DNA from: Naganishia liquefaciens | Lineage: Eukaryota > Basidiomycota > Tremellomycetes > Filobasidiales > Filobasidiaceae | Length of the DNA stretch: 64,000 nt | Reading direction: 5' to 3' | Assembly: GCA_013423385.1 (NCBI GenBank) | Contig: BLZA01000009.1 | Span: 372,001 to 436,000 of the forward strand | In this document: piece after piece, positions 24,001 to 36,429 of the stretch | Layout of the letters: each line of letters opens with the position of its first letter | Numbering within the stretch: the first letter of the stretch is position 1 | Position numbers and translations under genes: made by a program | The notes under the pieces: generated by a model | What the model saw: the letters and a program-made list of their open reading frames with translations, nothing else | Databases searched by the model: none | Told to the model about the DNA's origin: nothing

Positions 24001-27000
24001 TGTACGATCTGGTACAAGGCTGTGATTGCGGCAAGTCGCAAGGTTAGGCGGCGCGACGTGATATGGGAGCGGAATAGCCGGACCAATGATGGTATATCCA
24101 CCTGATTAGGAGCAAACATGAGAAGCTGTTGCACAGCTCGAATAGCTTCTACCGCCATCCCTTCGTCATCTTCTCCGGAGAATTCGTGCACGAGCAGCAT
24201 GCACATCGCCTGAGCACGAGACTCCTCTTGCAGCTCCGGTCCAAGCACACCAATGACAGCACCGACCAGCCGACACAAAAGTTGCAAAGCCGGCAGGTCG
24301 CCCCGTATGTTCGAGCTTCCTAACGATCCGCCTTCCGGTTCATGGGTATCCGCAAGGTACACGCTGACCGAGAGTGCTAGAGTCTGCTCTACGAAGGGCG
24401 AGTAGGATAGACTTGCCGCATCCACAATTTCGGTGAGAGATTTGAGGGCGTAAAAGTGTACGACCGGATGAGGATCGAGGATCAGGGAGGAGAGGATGCT
24501 GTAAACTGTCTTCAGCATCGATCCTGCACTCATGCCACCGAGATTGCAGAAAATTGCCGAAAGACCACAGGCTGTCCCTGCCCGTCCTTCTGGAGTACGA
24601 TTGGTAACGACCTGATCGACAAGCCACTGTACTTGCGAAGTGGAGTAATGCCCTCCTGCCACGGTGGCAAGGTACCCCATAGACAGACTAGCTGCTTCTC
24701 GATTGCGCTCCTCTTTGTCAAGGATACCTTCCTATAATGATAGATACTCCTCAGCGCGGAATACTTAAGAACATGCACTCGGTATCCCTTACCTGTAAGA
24801 GTCCTCGAACGATTCCGACGACATTAGCGCTGCCCAACGCTTCCTGGGCACGACGACCTCCAGCAGCCGATGCTTGCTTAAAAGACATTTGCAGTGCCAA
24901 CATAATATTGTAGAGAACCGCTTCTCTGCGACCGGGGTTTCTCTCCATGGTCGGCGATTTGAGGTGATTGGTCATCAGGGTAACCGCTTGCATTGCGACG
25001 TCGATCGGTTGCTGATACAGCAATGCTGCTAGAAGATCCAGACCGGTATTTACGACACCCGTAGCCGGTGCCACGGTTTCCGGGACAGGAATTTCGGTGA
25101 CAAGCGACCGTGATCTAGGACTGCTTACGCTCATGCTGTCGTTCTCCAGAGCGGATAATATCGGACGTGACAACTATGACAATAGGAAGGATATATTAGT
25201 GCAGGCGAACATGAAGACCCGACATAGAAAGACCCACTTGCGACTCTATGGCCATTTCCAGGTCGTCTCTATTCAGGTAATTCGGGTACCCAGCGCTAGT
25301 CAGATTCTTGTCATCCCCACCATGATAGCTCGAGACGCCGAAACCAAACCCATCCGCTAATTGCCAGACATTGGTGAAGGTTCCGGTCGATGCTTGAATG
25401 GCTGCCTGTGTAGCTGAGCTTCCTATCGTGACGCTGTCGGGGTCAGCCAGGACTCCGACTGCAGCTTGCACCAGAGCTGGTTGTACGGCTTCGGTCGCCG
25501 ATGAATCGGCCAATGCCGTGAAACATTGCAAGACCCGGCGACGAAGGAGACATTCCTTCTCTGCCAGGTTTGCGGTGTGCGAGGTAGAAGCCGGGGCCGT
25601 GTTATTTGGATTCTGTTGTTGTAACTCTTTCAGGTATTCGGCATAAGCGCTGACAAAGCCATTGACAAAATTGAGGGTATTGGTGAGCAGTGAAGCGATG
25701 CGTCTTGCGACATCCAATGTCGCGAGATCCCGGTTGCTCCGCAAGAAGGCCAGGATTGAAGATAAGGTGCATTCCCGGACTTGCAACAAGAAGCTCCATT
25801 CTGCTTCCCCTCGTTCTCCAACAGACGAGTCTTTGCTGGTCGGCTTCGGCAACGCATTGCGCCATAATACGAGCAGTGAAGGTAGATGTGACTTCACAAA
25901 TGCGCTGTTGAGTGTCATCAAGGCAGTGATTAATGTCCAAGCGACTTGTATCTCGATGTTGGCCGAGGTGACGTCGTGTTCTCCTGACCGCTTGAGGATT
26001 TGCACGGCGGTATCCATGAGGCGAGTACTGATGTCATGAGAAACGTACAGGGGTCGATCTCGTATGACTGCGACCAACGCAGAGATACCTTGGGCGCGTC
26101 CTATCGCTCTTGCTGCAAGGTCAGACGGAGCGGTCGCCGTGCCGATTTGAGCTATGTCCTTGTCCAGTGTGTCGATAAGCGATGACAATGCCTTCGGTAG
26201 CCGCAAAGGGGTAGTTGTGCAGTAGATCCTCATGGTCCACGCTGCATGTAGCCTAACGGACGCAGTTGGATGAGTGAGGAGGCGCATTAAGGGATCTTGC
26301 AGGTTTTCGTCGATAGCTGGCGATGCCGTGCCCAGCTGTTGCAGCAGACCTGCAAGCTCTTTGAGCACAATGACCAAGACTGCTTCGCTAGGAGCTTTTT
26401 TGCCTGGCAAGAGCGCCGGCCATTTTTTCAGCCAGGAGTTGATCAATTCCTGCACAGCTGTCGCTTGGCCTTGCTCTGTCAAGGATCTGACTGCAATCAC
26501 GTTTCGCAAAAGGATGCCCACTAGTTCCCGCACGGCTAGAACCTCGTACTTGTTGTTGTTACTCCGAGGTTGATCGACAATCTGGGTAAAAAGATGATCT
26601 ACTAAGATTGCGTAATTGCTCTCCACCCAGTCCGCGCCAAGAAAGTCAAATAGCGTAGCGTAGATGTCAAATATAGCATTACGTGTCCTCCGTGATGCAT
26701 TTGCTTTATTCAAGGGTGTCGAGAGAAGCTTGAGCATTCCTTCTGGCTTGAGCATCGTTTTGGGGCTCGTATCGGCTGCTGTTTTGACGATTGTCACTGC
26801 ATCCGCAGCGTCTGCACCGGCTTCCGCGCTGGTTGGGACCTTGCTACCCATCGCCTCCTGTGTAACTGATAAGAGGTAAGCCACGAGTTTGCTGAGCGGC
26901 CGTCTTGTCGAGTGATCGGCTTTCTCGAGCGAACGAAGAGCGAGATGATTTATGGCTTCAATGTCCGAAATGCTGTTGATGAAACCCGAACATCTTTGAA

Positions 27001-28027
27001 GTGCGATCAAGGCCTGAACGATGAGAGCGCATTAGTAGAATTGGCATAGACAAACAGCAAGGCGCACCTCGGCCGAGTTCCTCTGGACAGCGAGCGCATT
27101 GTCCACCAGTCCATTCTTTAGGTTCTTCACCAAATCTTTGATCGCCTGATCGGACACCGCCTTGCCTGCCGATTGCAAGGCCTTTGAGAATGTGATGAGC
27201 GCATGAGATCGAAGCAGTACAGGCTATAATGGGATCTGTCAGCGATCAGCAATCCTGCGAACCTTACGCGCGTCTTACCTGAGAAGTAGCTCGTAGAAGT
27301 CTGACGACGGTGACGCTGATATCGGACATAAAGGACATCATCTGCCATTCGGTTATTGAGCGACAGTATCATTGCGAAGGGAAATAAATTCCTGCTCACA
27401 TTGGTCCCGAATACTTTCATGACTTCGCCGATGGTATACCATGTTGCACTATGTGAAACTGAAATTTAGAAAACGTCCCAGCTTCAGAAAAGTGAGATAC
27501 ACGTACACCCTATACGCCAGGTCTTGTCCATGCTTTAAGACATTGGCATTGTTCTCCATGACGGCTTTCATCAGAACCTGCACAAAGTCAAACAGCGAAC
27601 GATCCTCGACTTTCTGATGCAGCTTGATGAGACATCTGGAGACCAGCGCGCGAATTGGCCTCCCAGGTTTGGGCAACCCCGTGGCAGACGCTGGGTCTTT
27701 GGAATTGCCGGAAGGCACAAAAACCAGTATGCGCTGGAAAGCCTCATGTAAAGAGGTGACGTTGGGCTGCACCAAAGCCTGAACGAGGGAATTGAGCAGG
27801 TTTACGCATATGAGATCAAGAGATGCTGCTTACCGCTTCTAGACTATCTACAGCCTTTTCCAGCTTGGACAGCCATTGCAACAGTGAGATGTCCCCTTGC
27901 GTCGTGCGGAATCTTGTCTGAAAGAGTTGGGCATAAGTAAGCTAGCCATTCCGAACGAGAGAGAGAGGCGTACTTCATCGAATCTAAGGTCATCAGTCGT
28001 CGGCACCTCCGAATGCGTGGAAGCCAT
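21037..28027 (-). CDS. LAA1: HEAT-repeat protein of LAA1/HEATR5 family
   Basis: A very large (about 1,950-residue) cytosolic HEAT-repeat solenoid that in yeast and animals binds the AP-1 clathrin adaptor and acts in trans-Golgi/endosome sorting. ATG at 28025-28027 (MASTHSEVPTTDDLRFDE). Family marks: WLSKLEKAVDSLEA; ALVSRCLIKLHQKVEDRSLFD followed by ATWYTIGEVMKVFG (N-terminal HEATR5 segment); MRIYCTTTPLRLPK; EGRAGTACGLSAIFCNLGGM; DPHPVVHFYALKSLTEIVD; HEFSGEDDEGMAVEAIRAVQ; and a C-terminus PQISLKSFG. More than fifteen short introns split it, with two long exons at 25196-27010 and 23391-24680. It is divergent from NOG2 (307 bp between starts) and convergent with MCM10. The yeast symbol is used on family resemblance. 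Confidence 0.88.
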
Positions 28028-28334
28028 GACTACTATGGCCAAGGACGTTGATCGTCGGAACTGATCAGCTCCTAGCGGTCAGGCTATGGGGTCGCGGTTG
28101 TCAATAGCATCCAAACGTCACACGCCGACGCCGATGCCCACAAGTGAGACACGGACATACCCTCTTACGTCGAATTGGTCACGTGACGCCTCTTTTTTGG
28201 CTGAGAGGGCAAAATATAAGTCGCTTCGGAAATCCTTTTGAGCGCGTCAAGCCGGCTCGGCGATACTGATCTCTGAGCGGTCATCCGATACCCGCATCCA
28301 CCTGCTTCCTTTTCTTTATCATACATCAATCAAG

Positions 28335-31095
28335 ATGGGAAAGGGAAAGAACCATATCAAGACGCCATCGGCGTCGAAGACCGGTGGAAGTGACGGTATC
28401 AAGAAGGTCAAGGGCGAAAACTTCTACCGAGATGCCAAGTCCGCTTCAAGGGTCAAGATGCTCAACGGCGGCAAGGCCGTTCGTGACAAGGATGGCAAGA
28501 TCATTCAGGCGGCCGCATTCCAGAAGGGCGAGAAGGAAACGGAGATGGGTCGAATTCAGGCCGATCGCAGATGGTTTGGTATGTCTTCCAGTTTTACGTA
28601 TACCTATCGATAGCTCATCGACTGCATTCCGCCCAGGCAACACCCGTGTCATCTCCCAGACTGCCCTCGACCACTTCCGTACATCGCTTGCTGAACAGCG
28701 AGCCAACCCTTATTCGGTACTGCTGCGTCGGAACAAGCTGCCCATGGGTCTGCTCGAGGACGAGAGCAAGAACGCCAGCGGAAAGCGGGTTCATATCACC
28801 GAGGTCGAGCCATTCAATGACACCTTCGGACCCAAGGCCCAGAGGAAGAGACCGCGATTGGATATCGGTAGCATGGAGGAGCTGAGCCAGGCTGCTACGG
28901 ATGCTGCAGAGGCCAAAAGTAAGTTCCGTGGTATATATCTCGACAATCGGTGGCTGATGCGCCTTCTTGCAGCGACAACTACCAACGATACCGAAGAAGC
29001 CGATCCCAATCATACGGTACGATCGCTTGCTTCGGAGCCGATTTATGCCAAGGGAACGTCTCGACGAATTTGGGGTGAACTATACAAGGTCCTGGATTCC
29101 TCAGACGTCGTTATCCACGTATTGGATGCTCGTGATCCTCTGGGCACACGTTGCAAACCGGTGGTCGAATTCTTGAGGAAGGAAAAGGCGCACAAACAGC
29201 TCATTTACGTGCTGAACAAGGTCGATCTTGTACCTACATGGGTGACTGTGAGTTTGTTATTTGTAATTTCTTTCTTCCCTTCTGCCATAGCATATGCTCC
29301 ACACTCCAGTCAAGGCCCGCACGAGTTCGTCACGAACAATTCTTACGTGTCTGGGTCTGTTACGAGAGTGGAAGAACAAACCTTGCTCCGCCAACCCAGT
29401 CATGTCCCATCTTGTCGCTGCTTGGCTCGCCTTGCAGCGGTCCTCGCGGAGTATGAGAGGCGTTTTGTGTCTCGTATCAAGGCTGACAAGCTCGAGTCTC
29501 CGTTATGGAGACTTAGGGTGAGGGACGAACCTTAGGAGTTTAGGGTGGTTGGGATTCCGCAGAGTTGATACCGAGATAGCGCATCATTCGAGCCCGTTCC
29601 TGACTGGCGAGATGCGCTTTCGTGCTCAGTATCGTAGTTTGGAATCAAACATCTTTTCGTTCAACATTGATACTGTTCGAGGTAATGGATACTGATCATC
29701 TTTTCGTGAACAGGCACGATGGGTGAAGCATTTATCACTGTCGGCACCTACCATTGCCTTCCACGCATCGATCAACAACTCATTCGGTAAAGGATCGCTC
29801 ATTCAGCTTTTGCGACAATTTTCGGTTCTTCACTCTGATAAGAAGCAGATTTCGGTCGGTCTGATCGGCTATCCCAATGTGGGGAAAAGTAGTATCATCA
29901 ACACCTTGAAGAAGAAGAAGGTCTGCACCGTCGCGCCTATTCCGGGAGAGACCAAGGTCTGGCAGTACATCACGCTCATGAAGCGAATCTATCTCATCGA
30001 CTGCCCTGGTATCGTACCGCTTTCCGCCAAGGATAGCGAAACCGATACCGTGCTCAAAGGTGTCATTCGAGTGGAGAACTTGGCCACACCAGCGGAACAC
30101 ATTCCGGGCTTGCTTGCCCGGGTGCGGCCCGAGTATCTTGAGCGAACGTACGGTCTCGAGCACCGCGAAGGTGGCTGGGCTGGAGAAGAGGGTGCCAGTG
30201 TTATGCTTTCCGCTATCGCCAAGAAATCCGGCAAGCTGCTGAAGGGTGGCGAACCGGATCAGGAATCTGTCGCAAAAATGATATTGAACGACTGGATCCG
30301 AGGCAAAATCCCTTACTTCGCCACACCTCCGGAAAAGTCAGCGCAGACCGTCAACACTGAAGAGCCGATAGCATCGACGTCAACAGAGGCCGTCGTCGAT
30401 GAAAAGGAGCGTGCTCTTGGTGTTTCTCTCCAAGAACGTCGCGTGAAGGGCGTCGAGCAGCCACTCAGCAAGATCGTTACAGTTGGCAAGTTCCTAGGCG
30501 ATGATGCCAAGCGGTTCTCGGACATGATTCAGGAAGACGAGCCGAGTGTCGCCGGTGACGGCTACGACAAGTCTGATGCCGAAGAGGATGCTGAGATGAG
30601 TGAGGATGAGGAGGATGAGGACGGAGAAGATGGAGACGGAGAGGGCGCGGAAGCCGAGGCTGAGGCCGAGGAGGAGCCCATGCAATGGGACGAAGTTTTC
30701 GAAGAGACCGCTGCTACTTCGACAAGATCCGCCAAAAGTGCTGGCAAGCAGCCCGAGTCCCACGCGCCTGCAAAGTCGAGAAAGCGAGGTGAGAGATGCC
30801 TGCTTCGGAAGGTAGAGCATGTTCTGATGTTTCTAATAGTTGCTGAAAACGAAGTTGATGACGAAAGACCTGTGAAGGAGCGCCGAATGACAACAAACAA
30901 AACGAAGGCTACCAATTACTACACAACTGCCGTATGTCTTCTCGTTCCCTTTCTCGGAATTGTATCACTGAATATAATATCTCTCAACAGAACGTCAAGA
31001 ATCGTAATCGGGAGAGAAAAACGCCAAAGGTCAAAATCGAACGCCGGAATGGTGGACATGAGAAAGCCAGCAAACAGAATAGCAAGCGGAAATGA
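28335..31095 (+). CDS. NOG2: Nucleolar GTPase NOG2/GNL2, 60S subunit assembly
   Basis: Circularly permuted GTPase that binds pre-60S particles near helix 69 and must leave before Nmd3 joins. ATG at 28335: [20 protein letters not shown], then [21 protein letters not shown] and the NGP1NT domain. G motifs in permuted order: NKVDLVP (G4), [21 protein letters not shown] (G1), [11 protein letters not shown] (G2) and DCPGIV (G3). The acidic stretch [17 protein letters not shown] and basic end ([17 protein letters not shown]) follow. Exons: 28335-28578, 28637-28918, 28973-29247, 29714-30788, 30840-30931 and 30991-31095. The third intron (29248-29713, 466 nt) is about eight times longer than the others and holds the snoRNA listed below. 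It lies exactly between WVT and ARWVKH. Confidence 0.95.
29295..29654 (+). ncRNA. snR191-like: Intronic H/ACA snoRNA, snR191-like, guiding two pseudouridines in 25S helix 69
   Basis: Lies in the 466-nt intron of NOG2. Hairpin 1: lower stem CCACACTC (29299-29306) with GAGAGTGG (29364-29371); pocket strands AGTCA (29308-29312) and GTTAC (29359-29363); upper stem AGGCCC (29313-29318) with GGGTCT (29353-29358), CACG/CGTG, and tip GTTCG/CGAAC. An H box AGAACA (ANANNA) lies at 29373-29378, 14 nt past the upper stem. Hairpin 2: lower stem ATTCC/GGAAT; pocket strands AGAGT (29561-29565) and TAGTT (29635-29639); upper stem 29566-29575 with 29625-29634, then GCGCATC/GATGCGC. Box ACA is at 29649-29651, again 14 nt past the stem. 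The pockets pair with GUAAC-U-A-UGACU and AACUA-U-G-ACUCU, the positions known as 2258 and 2260 of yeast 25S rRNA. Saccharomyces snR191 has the same targets and the same host gene. The exact ends are estimated. Confidence 0.87.
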
Positions 31096-31660
31096 GCCGA
31101 TTTATCGAGAGCCAGTATGGATAGGCGTGTGGTCCTATATTAGACTTGTATCTTACCTCACGTTGTATAATGCGATGTAATGTCAGTAACTGCTTGCCAT
31201 GATAGGTTGTCCCTGTCGTCTGTGGTTCTACGTAGCTGTCCAAGTCTCATCCGCACGAAACTTACGGTACTCGCATCGGACAGCTCATTGAGGTAGTGAC
31301 GATCGCACTGAATCCCTGTGACTCGCAGACGACAATTAACAGCTCTTTTGCTTAGAGAGCGCTTGATTTTACTCGACTCCGTGTACGAATAGTCTTTCAA
31401 GAGGCATATCTATAAGCTAACGTTAGACGTCCCGGTAAGGCTCCCGACACTCCCCGACGACGATGAATTGGGGATGGTCCACAGAGGTTCATGGAAGAGC
31501 CGACAGAGACTGCGTAGATGTGTCAGAAACTCATGTGACTGAATGATTAAGTGCAAGCTTGCGGCAGTAATTGAGTCTCAGAAGCAGCTGTAGAAGCCAT
31601 CCTGCTAGCTATCCCTACTGTCTGATGAACGCCGTTGCGAAACTCTATTGATAGCTACGG

Positions 31661-31683
31661 AATTGACGGCAACACCGTCAATT
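31661..31683. repeat. Perfect 9-bp inverted repeat with 5-nt loop
   Basis: AATTGACGG at 31661-31669 and CCGTCAATT at 31675-31683 flank CAACA. A second stem (CAGGA/TCCTG, inner GGAG/CTCC) follows at about 31708-31738. It would form a strong RNA or DNA hairpin; no gene can be tied to it with certainty. Confidence 0.75.
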
Positions 31684-33170
31684 GGCTTGGCGCCCCTAAC
31701 CACTGAACAGGAACGGGGGAGTAACGGGGGCTCCTCCTGAACACCACTTCTGTAAAAGAAGCTGTGATACCACACGGAAAAGCCATGATGCTGAATTGAA
31801 GAAGCTGTTGCAGAGCTGGTTGATGAGGCTGTAAATGGCTCTAGGAAATCCCACCTCTGACCGTGTTGGCTGTATTTCTGTGCTTGCTTTCCGCAAGAAG
31901 CCATGCACGCTTGTAAGATTCGTCAATTCCTGAAGCTATTTTGACCTAGCTCGCTTTTCGACGGGAGCAAGGCGTTGCTGCGAGATACCATCTCGAATCC
32001 TTCGGTTGCCATCATGGATAATGCGGGGAGCATGGCAGCGAGGGATGAATCAATAGGGCTTACATCGCTGTGTGTACTTTTCTCTGAATCATCATTAAAA
32101 AATTGTGGACCGGACCGAGATGTCTGCATCTAGTCTGGCAACCGGGCTATGTATCGCGTATATGGTTGCGTTCAAGTACTTCGACAAGCTCTTTAGTGAT
32201 TGGGTTGGCTGGACGCTGTTATAACTTTGCTTCCAATGTGTGAAAGTGGTAAAGAAGCGAGGGCGAAGTCGATACGCTATGGGAAGCTGTACAGAGTTGC
32301 TCCTCCAGCGATCCAGGCAACTTCGGTCATAGTTTATCGGTCGGCTCTTCAAGGCCATCAAATGATGCAGAGCCTCTAATGTCATCTAGCCGTTTCTCGT
32401 TTCTGCTCTGGGTCTGGTCATTCCTCCTGTTGGCAATAAACGAATCCCCCTACACGGACAGAGACCTCCCTTTGCCACAGCTTACAGTATGGACAATCAC
32501 AGTATTCATGGCAGCACTCTTTTTACCACCAAGAAAGATCACATGCAGACAAAAGGACATCTTCTGTTCGCATTGATCGCTCATCGAACTTACAGGCATA
32601 CCTATAGCTTTCGGCTCGCTGGACCTGGTCGCCGACCGGTATTCGCCTCGGCAGCATGTCGGGGAAATGAATCTAGCGACTGATCGTTCTCTTCGCTCTT
32701 TGATAAGGTTGGCACGTCTTCCCCCACTGCTCTGGCTGTTGCTATGCATCATTAGTGTACAGACCGGACCTTGATCCGGTATTCCGGCATCGGGCGCGGG
32801 CCCCCGAGATGTTACGCCGCTCTCGTATGCATGCTCGTCTGCCTGCTTCCTGCTGCAAGCTCTCGGCCTGAGGGCACCTCTCATGGCTTGCCCGGCGGTA
32901 CTAAAGTCGTGATGCTTGCCCTCTCTGCATCAGCCTCTTTATCTTGGCGAATTCCCAGCAGCTTTGGATCCCGGTGCGGAAGCTCATATCAGACGCGAAC
33001 GGCGATCATCAACCCGAGCTAATTGCCTGCAAGTGCGGAGCCCAAAGCGCTTGAGGGCTCAACATCAGGCACTTCGAGGTGCACAGTATTGGCGTTCCTT
33101 CTGGCGTTCGTGTGATCCCATAGCAAGAAGCAACTACGCTTGCTGCCTGGAGTCGCGCCGTTGATGACTC

Positions 33171-33180
33171 TTTATATATA
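33171..33180 (+). promoter_or_regulatory. TATA-like box of the sugar transporter gene
   Basis: TTTATATATA, 98-107 bp before the ATG at 33278, on the same strand. Confidence 0.5.
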
Positions 33181-33277
33181 CAATCCTCTAACACACACAA
33201 TGCGAACCTTAGACCCTCCCCTACAACCACGCGAAAGATTCCCTTGAGTACAAGCTCACGAACACACCATAGTCGAC

Positions 33278-35879
33278 ATGGAGAAAGGCTTTAACGAGAA
33301 GAAGCTTGGTTTTGCTGACCATCTTGAGGATGCAGCGAGTCTGCAGAGGACTGATAGCGAAGATGTCAACCACGAACTCCAGCATGGAATACGCCCTCGT
33401 AGGACGTCGGACGAAAAACAAGCAATACTCAAGGCTGCTCAGATGGCTGATCCGGGTTTCCACTGGCTCAGCATGCGAGGGTTCTGGTTTGCTTGCATGA
33501 TTCTGGTTGTGTGCTGCTGTGGTGGAGATACAGGTCTGGACGCCACGAGTAAGTAATCCTCTGTGCCGACCGTCAAAGACATGCCCCACTGACGGCTTGC
33601 GGCCAGCCATGTCGGCAATCAATGGCATGAAGCAGTATCAAGCATACTTTGGCCTCGCTGGAGGCGCCGGAAAGACATGTACGCATAGCCCTTAGTCTCC
33701 GCACTACCAGATATACTGAAACGATGCGCTTGTCTTCTCTATTGTAGCTATCGGTATGTCGCGCTGGCGGTATCCTGATTGAGTGTTGGTATCTCAATAA
33801 TCACTATGCAGTATTCGGTATCTACACAATCGGAGGTGTTTGCGCTTCCATTCCCGGTTCCTATCTTCCCGACAAGGTTGGAAGACGCTGGACAATGGTC
33901 ATTGGTAACACCGTTTTGCTGTGAGTCATGACGAGGGTCATTATCGCCTTCATGCTTAAATACCCCGATCTTGATAGTGTCGGGGCATTGCTGTCTGCCA
34001 ATGCCAAGAACATGCCTATGTATGTCTAAGAAGGGCCATACGCAGCACTAGCACTAAGATTGCCTGAATGCAGGTTCATCGGTGGAAGATTTTTGACCGG
34101 TAAGATCATCTACCAGAGGATAACCATGTCTTCTTACTGAGCGCGTTCTGCTGATTACCAGGTCTCGGATGTACCTCGGCTGCTCTTGCAAGCAAATCGT
34201 GAGTGACCTGTGGTCTCGACTCTTGATATATCCATGCTGAAGCAAAGATTGATTGTGACCAGCTATATGGCGGAGATTACATCACCCCACAATCGTGGAA
34301 GATGCATGGGTTTGCTCAACTCCTTCTACTACATCGGTCAAATCCTGGCGTCCGGAATCGCCGTTCCGATGGGCAGGCGACCCGACGATTACTCATGGCG
34401 AGTGCCTTTGTACATTCAGTTGGGCTTCCCTCTTATCAACATCGCTGGTGAGTGGCTGACTTGGGAAAGACTATACCAATAACTAATAGCAAACTAACAG
34501 CGATGTACTGGATGCCGGAGTCACCAAGGTGGATTTACTCTCGAGGCGACACTCAGCGAGCTCGCCAGATCTTGGCAAACTTGCACTCACAGAATCGAGA
34601 TGTCAATTCTCCATTGATTGCATTTGAGATCGAGGAAATCGAAGAGAGCATCTCCCTGGATGGCGCCGACAAGCGCTGGTGGGACTTCAGACGACTCGTC
34701 AACACTGGTGCCAACCGTTACCGACTCGGATTGTGTTTCATGGTGTCTGTTTATGGACAATTGTCTGGGAATGGTCTCATCACTTGCAAGTAGACCGGAT
34801 TCGGAAATTTGGCCGGGTGCTGATCTCTGCCTGGCAGACTTTTTGACCATTCTTCTCGCACAGGCGGGTATCAAGTCGCAAGACAGGATCTTGACTCTTA
34901 ATTTCGTGAACAGGTGAGCATGAAAGAAGGCGTTCTGGAGCTCGTTACTTACAATGGATTTCGCTTGCTAGTGTAACGAGTTTCATCGGTGCACTGACAG
35001 GTACCGCTCTGGTGGATCGTGTCGGACGCCGAAAGGTGAGCGGCATCTTCACCTGCCGCTGGTGAGAAGCTGACATGCTACATAGCTCATGCTCTTCGCG
35101 TGTATCTGTTGCACTGCTGGAATGGCGATTGTGGCCGGACTTCTGTCTCCTTCCGGTCCGCAGACAACCCAAAGAGCGGAAGCTGGAGTCACCTTTATCT
35201 ACTTGTTCATGGGTTAGTCGCAAGAGAGACCACGTTTGTTTCTTTCGGACTCTGATCGAGACCCTTCGAACAGTCTTCTTCTCTCTCGGTTGGACACCTC
35301 TCCAGGGTAAGACACTGCGTGTATTCTCCCTCCTAGCCATCATTAATCTCTGTGGACAGGCTTGTACCCGACCGAGGTGTTGGCGTACGAGGTAAGTTTC
35401 GACAAAGCCGATAACCTCTTTACAGCTTCTGATGCCTTTCGTAATTGATGTAACAGGTCCGAGCCAAGGGTTTGGCAGTCCAGTCTCTCGCCACGCAAGC
35501 TGTCTCTTGTATCAACACCTTTGGTATGCCAGTCGCTCTTGCTTCCTTGAAGTGGAAGAGTGAGTATGGGAATCGCCTCGACGTCAATACCCGCTTTTGA
35601 CCCCTCTCCTTTCCACTTTCCAGCGTACATAATCTTTGCCGTCTTCGACTTTATCGGGGTGTTCGTGATCTACTTCTTTGCAGTCGAAACCAAGGTCAGT
35701 CTAACAGTCGTCGCCGAATGATCGTCCACTGATAGACCGCAATCCATCAGCAAATCCCGCTGGAACAGATGGACGAGATCTTTGCAGCGCCTTCGCCAAG
35801 GGCATACAGTCTGAAACTCGCAGCTCAAGCTCGCGAAAAAGCAAAACTGGCCAAGGGCGAGCAGGATTCCCGAGTTTGA
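33278..35879 (+). CDS. MFS sugar transporter (lactose/hexose permease-like)
   Basis: A 12-helix proton symporter of the sugar porter family. ATG at 33278 gives a hydrophilic N-terminal tail of about 70 residues, then GFHWLSMRGFWFACMILVVC (helix 1). Over ten exons follow, each joined by short introns. Signature segments: YLPDKVGRRWTMVIG (D-x-x-G-R-R after helix 2), FIGGRFLTGLGCTSAA, YMAEITSPHNRGRCMGLLNS (PESPR-loop partner), YWMPESPRWIYSRGDTQRAR (the PESPR motif), DRVGRRKLMLF (second-half repeat), GLYPTEVLAYEVRAKGLA, and VETKQIPLEQMDEIF at the end of helix 12 (PETK-like). The C-terminal tail AREKAKLAKGEQDSRV is charged. The fungal lactose permease branch of sugar porters fits best, but substrate is not readable. 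It looks intact. Confidence 0.9.
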
Positions 35880-36429
35880 TACGGCAGTCTCGCGCTCAGG
35901 TAGACTCAAGCTAGAGAAAGGCACCGCCGAAGGAATAAGAGAAGGAATAGGGTTGTTTGCGTTGTAATTCATTGGCGGATCCGCTGTAATGAGGAATATC
36001 GTATTGTCTTTGATTTCTGCTACTCTTGTCACGAGGTGTTGAGAAGCATATCCTATTAAGACAGTCATCGCATTGCGTGCCATAGAAAAAAAACAGAAGG
36101 ACACATTGCATCGTGTTTCAACGCAAGCCTCAACATTTCGGGTTGCATAATTGCCCGATTGTCGTACAGATATTGTTACAATCCGACGGGCGGTCGATTG
36201 CCGAGAAGAGATATACAAGTTAGATGTTGTAATATAGGTGATGTGGATTGTTGTATGCTATGAGGCCGTTGGATCAAGGTCGGCGTGATTGATTGGAGTC
36301 TTGAATGAGCGTTCCGGCTAGCGCGGAGTCCTGTCGTTCATTGCTAGGATCGTGTGATCACCGTCATAGGGCGCCGCGATCGAAGAAAAACATGCAGCTG
36401 TGGTTGGACTGTCATGTCAATATTGTCAA

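Larger units (their letters stand above)
31096..33277. other. Intergenic stretch, no protein gene supported
   Basis: 2.2 kb between NOG2 and the sugar transporter. Small frames on both strands lack motifs. It holds a perfect 9-bp inverted repeat at 31661-31683 and snoRNA-like boxes around it (see findings), and the TATA-like box of the transporter at its right end. Confidence 0.4.

Noticed and set aside
29248-29713. Long NOG2 intron read as coding extension or as two introns with an exon
   Set aside because: The protein joins perfectly as WVT-ARWVKH without it, and the snoRNA structure explains the length.
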